A stretch of DNA of 64,000 nucleotides from Ancylobacter pratisalsi (GCF_010669125.1 NZ_CP048630.1:124001-188000); one strand, 5' to 3'. Positions 38,701-48,472 are shown, counted from the first letter of the stretch. Notes: generated from the sequence alone by a model not told the origin. A program made the numbers and translations.

Positions 38701-41700
38701 TGGTTCGTGTTCTGAAGGTTCTCGGCCTTGTGCTTCTCACTCTGGTGGGAGTGCTGCTGCTTGCCTTCGGCGCGATCCAGACCCCGCCCGGCAAGGCGAT
38801 GCTGGCGCGTCTGGGCTCTTCCCTCGCCTCCTCGGACGGCCTGACCGTCACCATCTCCGACATTGGCGGCTTCGTGCCCTTCGACATGAGCGTCGGACAC
38901 ATCGAGGCCGCCGACGCGGGCGGCGCCTTCGCGCAGGTCGACGGGCTGCGGCTGTCGTGGCGCCCGCTGGCGCTGCTCCAGCGCACGCTCGACGTCACCC
39001 GGCTGGAAGCTGACACCCTGAAGCTCGCCCGCCTGCCGGATCTGCCGCCGGCCGCGCCCTCCGAGAGTTCGGACAGTTCCTCCTTCGCCCTGCCGGTGCG
39101 CGTGACGCGCCTCGCCATCGGCGACATCGAACTTGGCGAACCGGTGCTCGGCCATCCCGCGCGGCTGTCCTTCGAGGCCTCGGCCGACATCGCCTCGCTG
39201 GCGCGCGGCCTTTCGGTCGATTTCGACCTGGCCCGGCTGGACGAGCCCGGCAGCGTGAAGGGTCGCGCCGCCTATGCGCCGGAGACCGGCAATCTGGAAC
39301 TCGACATCGCCGCGCGCGAGCCCGCGGGTGGGTTGATCGCCCGCGCTGCCGGCGTCGACGGGCTGCCGGAAATCGAGGCCACGCTGAAGGGCGCGGGTCC
39401 GCTGGACAATTGGGACGGCCGCCTGAACCTCAAGGCGGGCGACATTGCCGAGGCCGGTGGCGTGGCCGGCATCCGCGCCATGGGGGAGAACCACCGCGTC
39501 ACCTTCGCCATCGACGCCGACATCGCCCGGCTGCTGCCCGCCGACATCGCGCCGCTGTTCGAGGGCCGCACCGAGCTTTCCGGCGCCGCCACCGTCGCCC
39601 CGGACCAGGCCGTCACGCTGGAGAAGGTCTCGGCCCGCGCCGCCGGCTTTGGCGCCGCGCTCAACGGCACGGTCAGCGCGGACCGCGTGTTCGACCTCTC
39701 CTTTGACGTCACCGCCGGCGACGCCGCCCGGTTCTCGACACTGGTTCCCGAAATCGTCTGGCAGGGCATACGGGCGAACGGCACGCTCAAGGGCACGCAG
39801 ACCGCCCCCGCGATCGACGCCCGCCTCGCCGCCACCGGGCTCAAGGGCATGGGCTACGGCGCCGCCAGCGTCGACGTCGCGCTCACCACCACCCCGGCCA
39901 CCGACGGCAGCCTCGCGGCGACCGCCAAGGGCACCGCGCAGGGTCTCAGCGCGGAAGACCCCGAGGTTGCCGGCGCGCTCGGCACCACGGGCGATTTCAG
40001 CGTGGCGGCAACCGTACCCGCCGGCCCCGATGTCGGCCGCACCGCACTCACCGACCTGACGCTCCGCCTCACCGCCCTCACTGCCCACTTCGCCGGCCAT
40101 GCCGATTCCAGCACCATCGCCGGCCAGCTCGACGTGCAGCGCCTCGACCTCGCCGCCTTCGCCCCCCTCGCCGGCCGCCCCCTGTCCGGCATCGCCACGC
40201 TCGACGCCGGCGTCGACGGCAGCACTGATCTGAGCCGGCTTTCGCTGACCCTGAAGGGCTCCGCCGAAAACCTCACCACCGGCATCGCGCAGGTCGACAG
40301 CCTGGTGGGCAAGGGCCTGAAAGTGGATGGCGCGCTGGCGCGGGATGGCGAAAACGCGATTTCCGTCAATAACTTGAAAGTCGATGCCGAGGGCCTTGCG
40401 CTGATCCTCGACGGCCGCGTCGCCACCGATCTCGCCGACCTCACCGCCAAGCTCTCCCTCGACAACCTCGCCCGTCTCGACCCACGCGTGAGCGGCGCGA
40501 TGGAAGCCGATGCGGCTTTTTCCGGCACGCTGGAACATCTGGGCGTGACCGCGAAGGTCTCGATCCCGGAGGGCCGGGCGATGGATCGCCCGCTGAGCAA
40601 TCTCGCCCTCAATGTGACCGCCAGCGACATCACCGGCACGGTGGGCGGGAAATTCCAGCTTTCCGGCGAGGTGGGCGGTAAGCCCGCGACCGGCGCCGGC
40701 GCGCTGGAAACCCTCGCCGACGGCACACGCCGCCTCACCGGGCTGGACATCGCGGTCGGTTCCGTGACCGCCAGCGGCGACGTTGCGGTGGCCCCGAACA
40801 GCCTCATGACCGGGCGTCTCGACGTGAAGGCGGGCAACCTCGCCGACATCTCCGCGCTGACGCTCACCGAAGCCACGGGCCGCATCGATGCTGATGTGGC
40901 GCTGGATATTGTCGAGGGACGTCAACGGGTTGCGGTCAAGGCGGATGCGGCGGACGTGCGCTTCGCCGGGCAGCGCGTGGGCACCGCGAAGATCGACGCG
41001 GTCGTCACCGATCCGTTCAAGGTGCCGCTCATCAACGGCACCGTCGACCTCGCCGCCGTGGACCTGTCCGGTGTCGTCATCGAGAGCGCCAAGCTGGACG
41101 CGAAGGGCACCACGGCCGGCACCAACCTCACGCTCAACGCGCTGGCGCAGGGGATCCAGTTGCGCACCACTGGGCGTCTGGACCCGCTGGGCGGCGACGG
41201 CGCCCGGCTGCGCCTCGACCAGCTTTCCGCCGCGCGCGGCAGGGTTTCCGTAAACACGACGGCGCCGGTGACCTTCACCCTCGCGAATGGAACCATCACT
41301 ATCGACAGGCTGGCCCTGTCAGCCGGCGGCGGCACCGCCACCATCTCCGGCAAGGTGGGGGAGACGCTCGATCTCACCGTCGACGCCCGCGCCCTGCCGC
41401 TTTCCCTCGCCGAAATCGCCGTGCCGAACCTGAACCTTTCCGGCACCCTTGCTGCCCGTGCCCGCGTCACCGGCACGCCGTCGCGGCCGTCGGGCACCTA
41501 TGAGGTGACCATCAACCGCCTCAACACCCCGGACATCACCAACACCGGCGCCGGACCGTTCGACATCACCGCCCGCGGCACACTCGCGGACGGACGCGCC
41601 ACCATCAATTCCACCATCACCGGCCGCCACCTGAGCGGCGTCGCGATCAACGGCTCGGTTCCCGTCGCAGCCGGCAATCTGGACCTCGCCATTCGCGGTG

Positions 41701-42971
41701 CCGTCGACCTCGCCTTCATCAACCCCCTCCTCGCCACCACCGGCGCCCGCCTCACGGGCACCGCGACGGTGGACGCGACGCTGCGCGGCACCGCGGCCGC
41801 GCCGCGTGCCGGCGGCACCATACGTGTCAGCGGCGGGCGGTTCGACGATGCGGTCAATGGAGTGGCTCTCGACCGCATCGAGGCCCTGATCACCGGCACC
41901 GAGCGTACGGTTACGGTAACGTCCTTCAATGCCCGCACCACCAATGGCGGCAGCGTGAGCGGACGTGGAACGGTGAACATTGACCCCTCCGCCGGCTTCC
42001 CGGGCAAGATCGATCTCGATCTTGTCAATGCAGGTGTGGTCAACAGCGACATGATGCGCCTCGTGGCTGAGGGCCGGATTGCCGTCGAAGGCGCCTTCAT
42101 CAGGGATCCGCGCATCACCGGCCGCATCACGCTGCGTGCTCTCGACATCAGCATTCCCGATCGCTTCCCCGGCGGCGTGCAGGATCTGGATGTTCGCCAC
42201 GTAAATGCTGGAAAACGCTTCAAGAATTCCCGGTCTGCCCAGCAGCGGGCGGACCCGGCCGTTCGCGGTGGGGGCCTCCCGCTCGATCTGGTCATCGCGG
42301 CGCCGAACAACACGGTCTTCGTGCGCGGCCTTGGCGTCGATGCGCAGCTGGGCGGTGAACTGCGCCTGTCCGGCACGAGCCGCGCGCCGGTGACGAACGG
42401 CGCGTTCGAGATGCGGCGCGGCACGTTCGAGTTCGGCTCGCGCCGGCTCACCTTCACGCGCGGACGCATCACGTTCACCGGCAATACCGACCCCGAGCTC
42501 GACTTCGTGGCCGAGACGACGGCGCAGGACATAACCGCCCGCGTCCTCATTAGTGGTCCTGCATCGCAGCCCGATATCAGCTTCACCTCGACCCCGAGCC
42601 TACCTCAGGACGAGGTACTGTCTCGCCTTCTGTTCGGCCGTTCAGCCGGCGCGCTCAATGCCAGCCAGGCGATTCAGCTCGCACAGATCGTTGCCCAGTT
42701 TTCCGGTGGCGCCGGCGTGCTGGATAATGTCCGCCGCTCGCTTGGCGTCGACAATCTGGAGCTTGGCACCGACTCGAGCGGCACCGGTGGGCAGGTGGGC
42801 ATCGGCCGCCGTCTGAACGACAACATCTATCTTGGCGTGAGGCAGGGAACGTCGTCGGCGTCCAGCCGCGTGACCGTCGACATCGACGTCACGCGCAACA
42901 TCAAGCTGCAGGGCGCCACCGGTTCGAATGGCTCCGCCGAGGTCGGCATCGGAGCTCAGTGGGACTACTGA
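38700..42971 (+). CDS. tamB: TamB-type translocation and assembly module protein (DUF490)
   Basis: Large inner-membrane-anchored periplasmic protein working with TamA in outer-membrane protein or phospholipid transport. It has 1,423 residues: one N-terminal membrane anchor (VLGLVLLTLVGVLLLAFGAI), about 1,000 residues of repetitive beta-structure forming a predicted groove, and the conserved C-terminal TamB domain at about 1080-1423. That domain shows RGTFEFGSRRLTFTRGRITF, SLPQDEVLSRLLFGRSAGAL, and ends VGIGAQWDY. Start and tamA stop overlap by one base, so the pair is translationally coupled. Confidence 0.95.
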   Translation: MVRVLKVLGLVLLTLVGVLLLAFGAIQTPPGKAMLARLGSSLASSDGLTVTISDIGGFVPFDMSVGHIEAADAGGAFAQVDGLRLSWRPLALLQRTLDVTRLEADTLKLARLPDLPPAAPSESSDSSSFALPVRVTRLAIGDIELGEPVLGHPARLSFEASADIASLARGLSVDFDLARLDEPGSVKGRAAYAPETGNLELDIAAREPAGGLIARAAGVDGLPEIEATLKGAGPLDNWDGRLNLKAGDIAEAGGVAGIRAMGENHRVTFAIDADIARLLPADIAPLFEGRTELSGAATVAPDQAVTLEKVSARAAGFGAALNGTVSADRVFDLSFDVTAGDAARFSTLVPEIVWQGIRANGTLKGTQTAPAIDARLAATGLKGMGYGAASVDVALTTTPATDGSLAATAKGTAQGLSAEDPEVAGALGTTGDFSVAATVPAGPDVGRTALTDLTLRLTALTAHFAGHADSSTIAGQLDVQRLDLAAFAPLAGRPLSGIATLDAGVDGSTDLSRLSLTLKGSAENLTTGIAQVDSLVGKGLKVDGALARDGENAISVNNLKVDAEGLALILDGRVATDLADLTAKLSLDNLARLDPRVSGAMEADAAFSGTLEHLGVTAKVSIPEGRAMDRPLSNLALNVTASDITGTVGGKFQLSGEVGGKPATGAGALETLADGTRRLTGLDIAVGSVTASGDVAVAPNSLMTGRLDVKAGNLADISALTLTEATGRIDADVALDIVEGRQRVAVKADAADVRFAGQRVGTAKIDAVVTDPFKVPLINGTVDLAAVDLSGVVIESAKLDAKGTTAGTNLTLNALAQGIQLRTTGRLDPLGGDGARLRLDQLSAARGRVSVNTTAPVTFTLANGTITIDRLALSAGGGTATISGKVGETLDLTVDARALPLSLAEIAVPNLNLSGTLAARARVTGTPSRPSGTYEVTINRLNTPDITNTGAGPFDITARGTLADGRATINSTITGRHLSGVAINGSVPVAAGNLDLAIRGAVDLAFINPLLATTGARLTGTATVDATLRGTAAAPRAGGTIRVSGGRFDDAVNGVALDRIEALITGTERTVTVTSFNARTTNGGSVSGRGTVNIDPSAGFPGKIDLDLVNAGVVNSDMMRLVAEGRIAVEGAFIRDPRITGRITLRALDISIPDRFPGGVQDLDVRHVNAGKRFKNSRSAQQRADPAVRGGGLPLDLVIAAPNNTVFVRGLGVDAQLGGELRLSGTSRAPVTNGAFEMRRGTFEFGSRRLTFTRGRITFTGNTDPELDFVAETTAQDITARVLISGPASQPDISFTSTPSLPQDEVLSRLLFGRSAGALNASQAIQLAQIVAQFSGGAGVLDNVRRSLGVDNLELGTDSSGTGGQVGIGRRLNDNIYLGVRQGTSSASSRVTVDIDVTRNIKLQGATGSNGSAEVGIGAQWDY

Positions 42972-42996
42972 GCGCCGACGTCTCGGGTCCTTCAGC

Positions 42997-43812
42997 TCAA
43001 TCGTCTGCGCCCGTGCCGAGTCCATAACGCGGGGCGGCATGGTCGCGCGACAGACCCGGCATCATCTCCATGCGCGTGGCGACCAGCCTTTCCCAGGCGG
43101 CGGCATCGGGAAGGGACGGAATGGTGATGGTCTCGCCCATGTCGAGACCCGCCAATGCGGCGTCGACGAGTTCATCGACCTCCATCACCATCGCGGGCGG
43201 AAAAGCGGTCAGATCAACACCGGACCGGTCGAAGAACTCGGTGCGGGTCAGCCCCGGCAGCACGGCCTGGAGCCGCACCGGCCGATCCTGCAGCTCATTG
43301 CCGAGCGACTGCGTCAGCGCCAGCACATAGGCCTTGGTCGCGCTATAGGCGCCAAGCAGGGTCTCCGGCATGAGCGCGACGACAGAGGCGATGTTGATCA
43401 ACGTGCCTCCCCCGAGCTGAACGAACGCGTTGACCGCGGCGACGGAAAGCTGGGTGAGCGCCACGACATTGAGCTGCACCATGGCATCGATCTTGGCGAT
43501 GTCAGCACCGATCACCGGCCCCTCCGTGCCCGCGCCGGCATTGTTCAGGAGCAGGGTGATCGACGGGTCGCTTGAGATCCTCGCGGCGAGGCCTGCGACG
43601 TCCGCCGGCGTGCCGAGATCGGCGACATGCACATCGACGGCGCATCCCGGCGACGCCGCCGAAAGCTCCGCCGCGAGCGCCTCGAGCCGGGCACGATTGC
43701 GAGCGACGAGCACAAGATCGTACCCCCGCCTGGACAGTCGTTCCGCATAGGTCTTGCCGATGCCCGATGAGGCGCCGGTGACGACGGCGGTTCCAAGCTT
43801 CTGGGATGTCAT
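42997..43812 (-). CDS. Short-chain dehydrogenase/reductase (classical SDR)
   Basis: NAD(P)-dependent oxidoreductase, 271 residues. Cofactor motif TGASSGIGKTYAERL; Arg in VLVARNRARLEALA suggests NADP preference. NNAG is at LLLNNAGAGTEG, the catalytic Ser lies in INIASVVALM, and YSATKAYVLALTQSL provides Tyr-xxx-Lys. The C-terminal part (VMEVDELVDAALAGL) is typical of the family. I chose the ATG at 43812 with GGAGA upstream. The promoter region carries a perfect palindrome. The gene converges on tamB with 25 nt between stops. Confidence 0.92.
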   Translation of the reverse strand: MTSQKLGTAVVTGASSGIGKTYAERLSRRGYDLVLVARNRARLEALAAELSAASPGCAVDVHVADLGTPADVAGLAARISSDPSITLLLNNAGAGTEGPVIGADIAKIDAMVQLNVVALTQLSVAAVNAFVQLGGGTLINIASVVALMPETLLGAYSATKAYVLALTQSLGNELQDRPVRLQAVLPGLTRTEFFDRSGVDLTAFPPAMVMEVDELVDAALAGLDMGETITIPSLPDAAAWERLVATRMEMMPGLSRDHAAPRYGLGTGADD

Positions 43813-43860
43813 GAGATTCTCCAAAGGTTCGATGTGCGTCGAAGGGCTCCGCACGTTTTC

Positions 43861-43880
43861 ATTATAATCATCATGATTAT
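43861..43880 (-). promoter_or_regulatory. Promoter with palindromic operator upstream of the SDR gene
   Basis: On the minus strand a perfect TATAAT (43866-43861) lies about 50 nt before the SDR ATG, but the -35 region (GTGCGC at 17 nt) is poor. A 17-bp perfect palindrome, ATAATCATCATGATTAT (43864-43880), overlaps the -10 box and spacer. It stands out as AT-rich in a GC-rich genome. Likely a dimeric repressor site; the regulator is not in the window as far as I can see. Confidence 0.65.
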
Positions 43881-44220
43881 CTCGCGCACGCTAATTGTTG
43901 GAACCTCGGCTTTGACGGCGCGATTTTCCGCGCCGCTGACGCCGGCACGTTGGATATCGTCGCTCACCCGCCCCGCCCCATGGGCGTTGATCTGAAAGGC
44001 ATTCCGGCTCCTGTCACGCCGGGCCAGAGGTGCCCCGGCCGCCTCGCCGTTGGCCAGAGGGGCAGCGACGGCCGATCCGGTTCGTTGGTGAGCGCGTAGA
44101 AGAGGAGTGAGCAACGGTGCGCCGCGTTTCCCACACGGCGATATCGCGGAGATCCAGCCGAGGTCGGATCAGGCGACCACAGGCGACGACACATCATCCT
44201 CACGCGAAGCGAAGAACGCC
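43881..44220. other. Intergenic region between SDR promoter and photolyase
   Basis: About 340 bp with no supported gene. Overlapping frames on both strands lack Shine-Dalgarno sites and resemble nothing known; the photolyase frame is open upstream to 44107 but its extra residues are not photolyase-like. Confidence 0.45.
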
Positions 44221-45666
44221 ATGACCTCATCTTCCGCCGCCCCCGCCTTGGTCTGGTTACGCAACGACCTGCGGCTTGCCGACAATCCCGCGCTTGAGGC
44301 GGCGCGGGCGAGCGGGCGACCTCTCATCCTTCTCTATGTTCTGGAGGTCGCCGACGAGATCCGCCCTCTTGGCGGGGCCGCCCGCTGGTGGCTTGGCCGT
44401 TCCCTCGCCGGACTTTCCCACGACATTGCCGCGCTTGGAGGCACCTTGGTGCTGCGCAGTGGCGATGCCCGCCGCGTCCTCCCCGACATCGCCGCGGAGA
44501 CCGGCGCCGGGGCGATCTACTGGAATCGCCGCTATGGCGCCGCGGAGATCGCCACCGACACGGCACTCAAATTGACCCTGCGCGAGAAAGGCCTGGAGAC
44601 AGCCAGCTTCAATGCAGCACTGCTCCATGAGCCTTGGACGGTCCGCACCCAGAAGAACGAACCCTACAAGGTGTTCACGCCCTTCTTCAGGGCGGCTCAC
44701 ACCATGCACGTCCGCGCCCCGGCGCGCCTCGGCTCCGGCTGGACATGGGCCCGCGCGCCCAATAGCGAGCGTCTGGTGGATTGGCGTCTTGAACCCCGGG
44801 CGCCGGACTGGGCCGGCGGCCTCCGCGACGCCTGGATCCCGGGGGAAGCGGGCGCGCGCGCAGCACTGGAGCAGTTCCTGGCGCAGCGCCTCAGCGGCTA
44901 CGCCTCCCGTCGCGATCGGCCCGACATTGAAGGCACGTCGCGGCTTTCCCCTTATCTCCGCTTCGGAAACATCTCACCACATCAGATACTTGGTGCCGTA
45001 CGGCATCGGGAAGCGCGCGGCGATGCACGCGGTGCCGACATCGCCAAATTCGTCAGCGAGATCTATTGGCGCGAGTTTTCCTATCACCTGCTTTTCCACA
45101 ATCCGAACCTCGCCGATCAGAACTTCAACCCCCGTTTCGACCGTTTCGAATGGCGCAATGACGACGCCGTCGAACGGGCGTGGCAGAAAGGGCGGACGGG
45201 CTTTCCCATCATCGATGCCGGCATGCGCCAGCTCTGGCAGACTGGGTGGATGCACAACCGGGTGCGCATGATCACCGCCTCATTCCTGATCAAACACGGC
45301 CTCACCGACTGGCGACGCGGCGAAGCCTGGTTCTGGGATACGCTTGTCGATGCGGACCCCGCCAGCAATGCCGCGAGCTGGCAATGGGTTGCCGGCAGCG
45401 GCGCGGACGCCGCGCCCTATTTCCGCATTTTCAACCCAGTGCTCCAGGGCGAAAAGTTCGACCCTGACGGCGCCTATGTCCGGCATTTCGTTCCCGAGAT
45501 CGCAAAGCTGCCGGCGAACGTCATCCATAAACCCTGGCGGGCGACGGCGGATGTCCTGCACCGCGCCGATGTGGTCCTTGGCGAGACCTATCCGAACCCC
45601 GTGCTCGATCTCGACACGTCGCGCCGCCGGGCACTCGAACATCTCGACCGCCTTCGCGATGAATGA
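44221..45666 (+). CDS. phrB: Deoxyribodipyrimidine photolyase (cryptochrome/photolyase family)
   Basis: Light-driven repair of cyclobutane pyrimidine dimers. The 481-residue product has an N-terminal antenna domain (PALVWLRNDLRLADNPALEA; LVLRSGDA; IYWNRRYGAAE) and a C-terminal FAD domain. The latter shows EGTSRLSPYLRFGNISPHQI, FVSEIYWREFSYHLLFHNPN, and TGWMHNRVRMITASFLIKH, with WFWDTLVDADPASNAASWQW and the conserved Trp residues. These features fit class I CPD photolyase. Its stop overlaps an ATG of the cysteine synthase frame. Confidence 0.95.
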   Translation: MTSSSAAPALVWLRNDLRLADNPALEAARASGRPLILLYVLEVADEIRPLGGAARWWLGRSLAGLSHDIAALGGTLVLRSGDARRVLPDIAAETGAGAIYWNRRYGAAEIATDTALKLTLREKGLETASFNAALLHEPWTVRTQKNEPYKVFTPFFRAAHTMHVRAPARLGSGWTWARAPNSERLVDWRLEPRAPDWAGGLRDAWIPGEAGARAALEQFLAQRLSGYASRRDRPDIEGTSRLSPYLRFGNISPHQILGAVRHREARGDARGADIAKFVSEIYWREFSYHLLFHNPNLADQNFNPRFDRFEWRNDDAVERAWQKGRTGFPIIDAGMRQLWQTGWMHNRVRMITASFLIKHGLTDWRRGEAWFWDTLVDADPASNAASWQWVAGSGADAAPYFRIFNPVLQGEKFDPDGAYVRHFVPEIAKLPANVIHKPWRATADVLHRADVVLGETYPNPVLDLDTSRRRALEHLDRLRDE

Positions 45667-45743
45667 GCCCGCGACAGCGGTTGCCGTTCATCCTCGGCAC
45701 GACTAGTTTCGGGAACCCTTTGAAACGCAATGCATCGTATCCC

Positions 45744-46775
45744 ATGAACATTCGGAACGGCCTCGTGGAGGCCATCGGCAATACGCCTCTCATCAAGCTT
45801 CAGCGTGCATCGGCCGCGACGGGCTGCACCATCCTGGGCAAGGCCGAGTTCCTCAATCCCGGCCAGTCGGTGAAGGATCGCGCCGCGCTGTTCATCATCA
45901 AGGACGCCGTCGCGCGCGGTGAGCTTCGTCCCGGCGGCGTCATCGTGGAAGGCACCGCGGGCAACACCGGCATCGGCCTCGCGCTGGTGGGGAATGCACT
46001 GGGCTTTCGCTCGGTGATCGTGATTCCTGAAACTCAGAGCCAGGAAAAGAAGGACATGCTCCGGCTCGCCGGCGCCACGCTGGTCGAGGTTCCCGCCGTC
46101 GCCTACGCCAATCCGAACAATTATGTGAAGGTGTCCGGGCGGCTTGCCGAGGAGCTTGCCAAGTCCGAGCCGAACGGGGCCATCTGGGCCAACCAGTTCG
46201 ACAATGTCGCCAACCGGCAGGCTCACATCGAGACCACGGGCCCGGAGATCTGGGACCAGACCGAGGGTGAAGTCAGCGGCTTCGTCTGCGCCGTCGGCAC
46301 CGGTGGCACCTTGGCGGGAACCGCGATGGCGCTGAAGGAGCGCAATTCCCGCATTCAGATCGCGCTGGCCGATCCGTTCGGCGCCGCGCTCTATTCCTAT
46401 TATACGACCGGCGAGCTCAAGTCGGAGGGCTCCTCGATTACCGAGGGGATCGGGCAGGGGCGCATCACCGAGAACCTCAAGGACGCGCCGATCGACCATG
46501 CGTACCGCATCCCGGACGCCGAGGCGGTGCAGATCGTGTTCGACCTGCTCGAACATGAGGGGCTGTGCCTGGGTGGATCTTCAGGCATCAATGTCGCCGG
46601 CGCCATTCATCTCGCAAAAGAGCTGGGCCCCGGCCATACCATCGTGACGGTGCTGTGCGATTACGGCACCCGGTACCAGTCGAAACTCTTCAATCCCACC
46701 TTCCTGCGCGAGAAGGGCTTGCCCGTTCCGGGTTGGCTGGAGCGCAAGGTCGAACTGCCGAATGTGCTGGTGTGA
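45744..46775 (+). CDS. cysK: Cysteine synthase A (O-acetylserine sulfhydrylase)
   Basis: PLP enzyme making cysteine from O-acetylserine and sulfide. It has 343 residues from the ATG at 45744 (MNIRNGLVEAIGNTPLIKLQ), with the PLP lysine in NPGQSVKDRAALF, substrate loop EGTAGNTGIGLAL, phosphate loop VGTGGTLAGTAMALK and GGSSGINVAGAI. An upstream ATG at 45663 overlaps the photolyase stop and would add 27 residues, which is attractive for coupling but not typical of the family. It is coupled to the next gene through a one-base overlap. Confidence 0.93.
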   Translation: MNIRNGLVEAIGNTPLIKLQRASAATGCTILGKAEFLNPGQSVKDRAALFIIKDAVARGELRPGGVIVEGTAGNTGIGLALVGNALGFRSVIVIPETQSQEKKDMLRLAGATLVEVPAVAYANPNNYVKVSGRLAEELAKSEPNGAIWANQFDNVANRQAHIETTGPEIWDQTEGEVSGFVCAVGTGGTLAGTAMALKERNSRIQIALADPFGAALYSYYTTGELKSEGSSITEGIGQGRITENLKDAPIDHAYRIPDAEAVQIVFDLLEHEGLCLGGSSGINVAGAIHLAKELGPGHTIVTVLCDYGTRYQSKLFNPTFLREKGLPVPGWLERKVELPNVLV

Positions 46776-47494
46776 TGCCGACGCTCCTGCTTTTCCGTGA
46801 CGACGCCTATCTCGCCGAAACGAGCGCCACCGTGCTCGGCGTGACGCCGGAAGGCGGCATCGTGGTCGACCGGACCGTGTTCTATGCGACAGCGGGCGGG
46901 CAGCCCGGAGATCGCGGACGGCTGGTACGCGCGGACGGCGGCGAGATCGACATCGCCACGGCGGTCTATGGGCCCGGCAAGGCCGATATCGTGCATGTCC
47001 CGGCGCCCTCGTCCGACACGGCCCTGCCCGAGGCCGGCGAAGAGGTGACCCTGCGCCTGGACTGGCCGGTGCGCCACAAACGCATGCGGATGCACACGGC
47101 GCTGCACCTTCTGTCGGTCGCCCTTCCCTTTCCGGTGACCGGCGGCTCAATCGGCGAGGAAGAGAGCCGGCTCGACTTCGACATCCCGGAGGCGGGGCTC
47201 GACAAGGATGAGATTGCCGCCAAGGTCAACGGCATGATCGCCACCGGCGCGCGGGTCAGCGAACGCTGGATCAGTGACGAGGAGCTGGCCGCCAATCCCG
47301 GGCTGGTCAAGACCATGTCTGTCAAGCCGCCCATGGGCACCGGACGCGTTCGCCTGGTTGAGATCGAGGGGCTCGATCTTCAGCCCTGCGGTGGCACTCA
47401 TGTACGCAGCCTGACCGAAATCGGCCCTATTCAGATCACCAAGATCGAAAAGAAGGGCCAGCAAAACCGCCGCGTTCGGCTCGCCTGGGGCTGA
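46775..47494 (+). CDS. Alanyl-tRNA editing protein (AlaX family)
   Basis: Free-standing editing domain related to that of AlaRS, expected to hydrolyse mischarged Ser- or Gly-tRNA(Ala). Its 239 residues have FYATAGGQPGDRGRLV, metal-site HxxxH in RMRMHTALHLLSV, and the CxxxH motif in LQPCGGTHVRSLTEIG. The length fits AlaX-M. Its ATG overlaps the cysK stop by one base, so production is tied to cysteine synthase. Confidence 0.9.
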   Translation: MPTLLLFRDDAYLAETSATVLGVTPEGGIVVDRTVFYATAGGQPGDRGRLVRADGGEIDIATAVYGPGKADIVHVPAPSSDTALPEAGEEVTLRLDWPVRHKRMRMHTALHLLSVALPFPVTGGSIGEEESRLDFDIPEAGLDKDEIAAKVNGMIATGARVSERWISDEELAANPGLVKTMSVKPPMGTGRVRLVEIEGLDLQPCGGTHVRSLTEIGPIQITKIEKKGQQNRRVRLAWG

Positions 47495-47524
47495 TCTAAC
47501 AGCCTGAAATTCCGGAGCTTCACC

Positions 47525-48373
47525 ATGCCCAGTGACAGTCACTTCGTCTCTACCGAATGGCTTGCCGCGCATCTCGGCGCGCCGAACCTCGTCATTGTCG
47601 ACGGATCCTGGCACCTGCCAACGGCGGGCCGGAACGCGCATGAGGAATATCGACAGTCGCACATTCCCGGCGCCGTCTTCTTCGACCTCGACGCCATTTC
47701 GGATGTGTCGAGCCCCCTGCCCCACATGTTGCCCTCCGAGATCCTGTTCTCCGGTGCGATGGAATCGCTGGGCATCGGCCGCCTCATGAAGATCGTGGTG
47801 TACGACACCGAGGGCCTGTTCTCCGCCCCGCGCGTGTGGTGGACGTTGCGCGCCTTCGGCGCCATCGACGTGGTCATTCTCGATGGCGGCTTTCCGAAAT
47901 GGCTCGCCGAGGGTCGGCCGGTTGAGGCCGGCAACGGCACGCATCTGCCGTCGCATTTCGAGGCCAAGCTGGACCACAGCTGGGTTGCAGGCATGGAGGA
48001 TGTCGCCAAGGCGATCGCCAGCGGCACCGCGCAGGTGCTCGATGCCCGCCCCCCCGCGCGGTTCCGCGGTGACACCCCCGAACCGCGCGCGGGTGTGCGC
48101 GCCGGTCACATTCCCGGCGCGCACAATCTGCCGGCCTCTCAGCTGGTGCAGGACGGGCGCCTGGTTGATCCGCCGGCAATTCGCGCAGCGCTGGCCGCCG
48201 CCGGTATCGACCCCGGCCGCCCGACCATCACCAGCTGCGGATCCGGCGTGACGGCCGCGATCCTGTGGCTCGCCCTGACCACCATCGGCGCGCAGCCCAA
48301 GGCTCTCTATGACGGCTCCTGGACCGAGTGGGGCGCTTCAGACAAGCCGATAGCGACCGGCCCCGCCTCCTGA
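47525..48373 (+). CDS. sseA: 3-mercaptopyruvate sulfurtransferase (two-domain rhodanese)
   Basis: Transfers sulfur from 3-mercaptopyruvate to thiol or cyanide acceptors. The 282 residues form two rhodanese domains: an inactive N-terminal one (VSTEWLAAHLGAPNLVIVDG, SHIPGAVFFDLDAISD) and a C-terminal one with the active loop TSCGSGVTAAILWLAL. The CGSGVT loop is typical of mercaptopyruvate rather than thiosulfate sulfurtransferases. It lies 30 nt after alaX, probably the last gene of the phrB-cysK-alaX-sseA run. Confidence 0.92.
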   Translation: MPSDSHFVSTEWLAAHLGAPNLVIVDGSWHLPTAGRNAHEEYRQSHIPGAVFFDLDAISDVSSPLPHMLPSEILFSGAMESLGIGRLMKIVVYDTEGLFSAPRVWWTLRAFGAIDVVILDGGFPKWLAEGRPVEAGNGTHLPSHFEAKLDHSWVAGMEDVAKAIASGTAQVLDARPPARFRGDTPEPRAGVRAGHIPGAHNLPASQLVQDGRLVDPPAIRAALAAAGIDPGRPTITSCGSGVTAAILWLALTTIGAQPKALYDGSWTEWGASDKPIATGPAS

Positions 48374-48420
48374 GGCACGCGCCGCTCGCGCGTGCCCATT
48401 CGCCAACTGAAACGAAAACG

Positions 48421-48447
48421 GCCGGCCGCATGACGCGGACCGGCAGT
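48421..48447. terminator. Probable bidirectional terminator between sseA and aapP
   Basis: Stem GCCGGCCGC with GCGG-A-CCGGC (one bulged A), flanked by AACGAAAAC on the left and AGTTTCTTATT on the right, in a convergent gap. A second hairpin, GGCACGCG/CGCGTGCC, lies just after sseA at about 48375-48397. Confidence 0.55.
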
Positions 48448-48472
48448 TTCTTATTGGATGGGTGCGTGCCGC

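Noticed and set aside
38673..40925. 750-codon minus-strand frame
   Set aside because: Antisense to tamB, Gly/Ala/Arg-rich with no recognisable domain. TamB on the plus strand is unambiguous.
43964..44230. 88-codon minus-strand frame between the SDR gene and photolyase
   Set aside because: Overlaps the photolyase start, lacks a Shine-Dalgarno and has non-protein-like composition.
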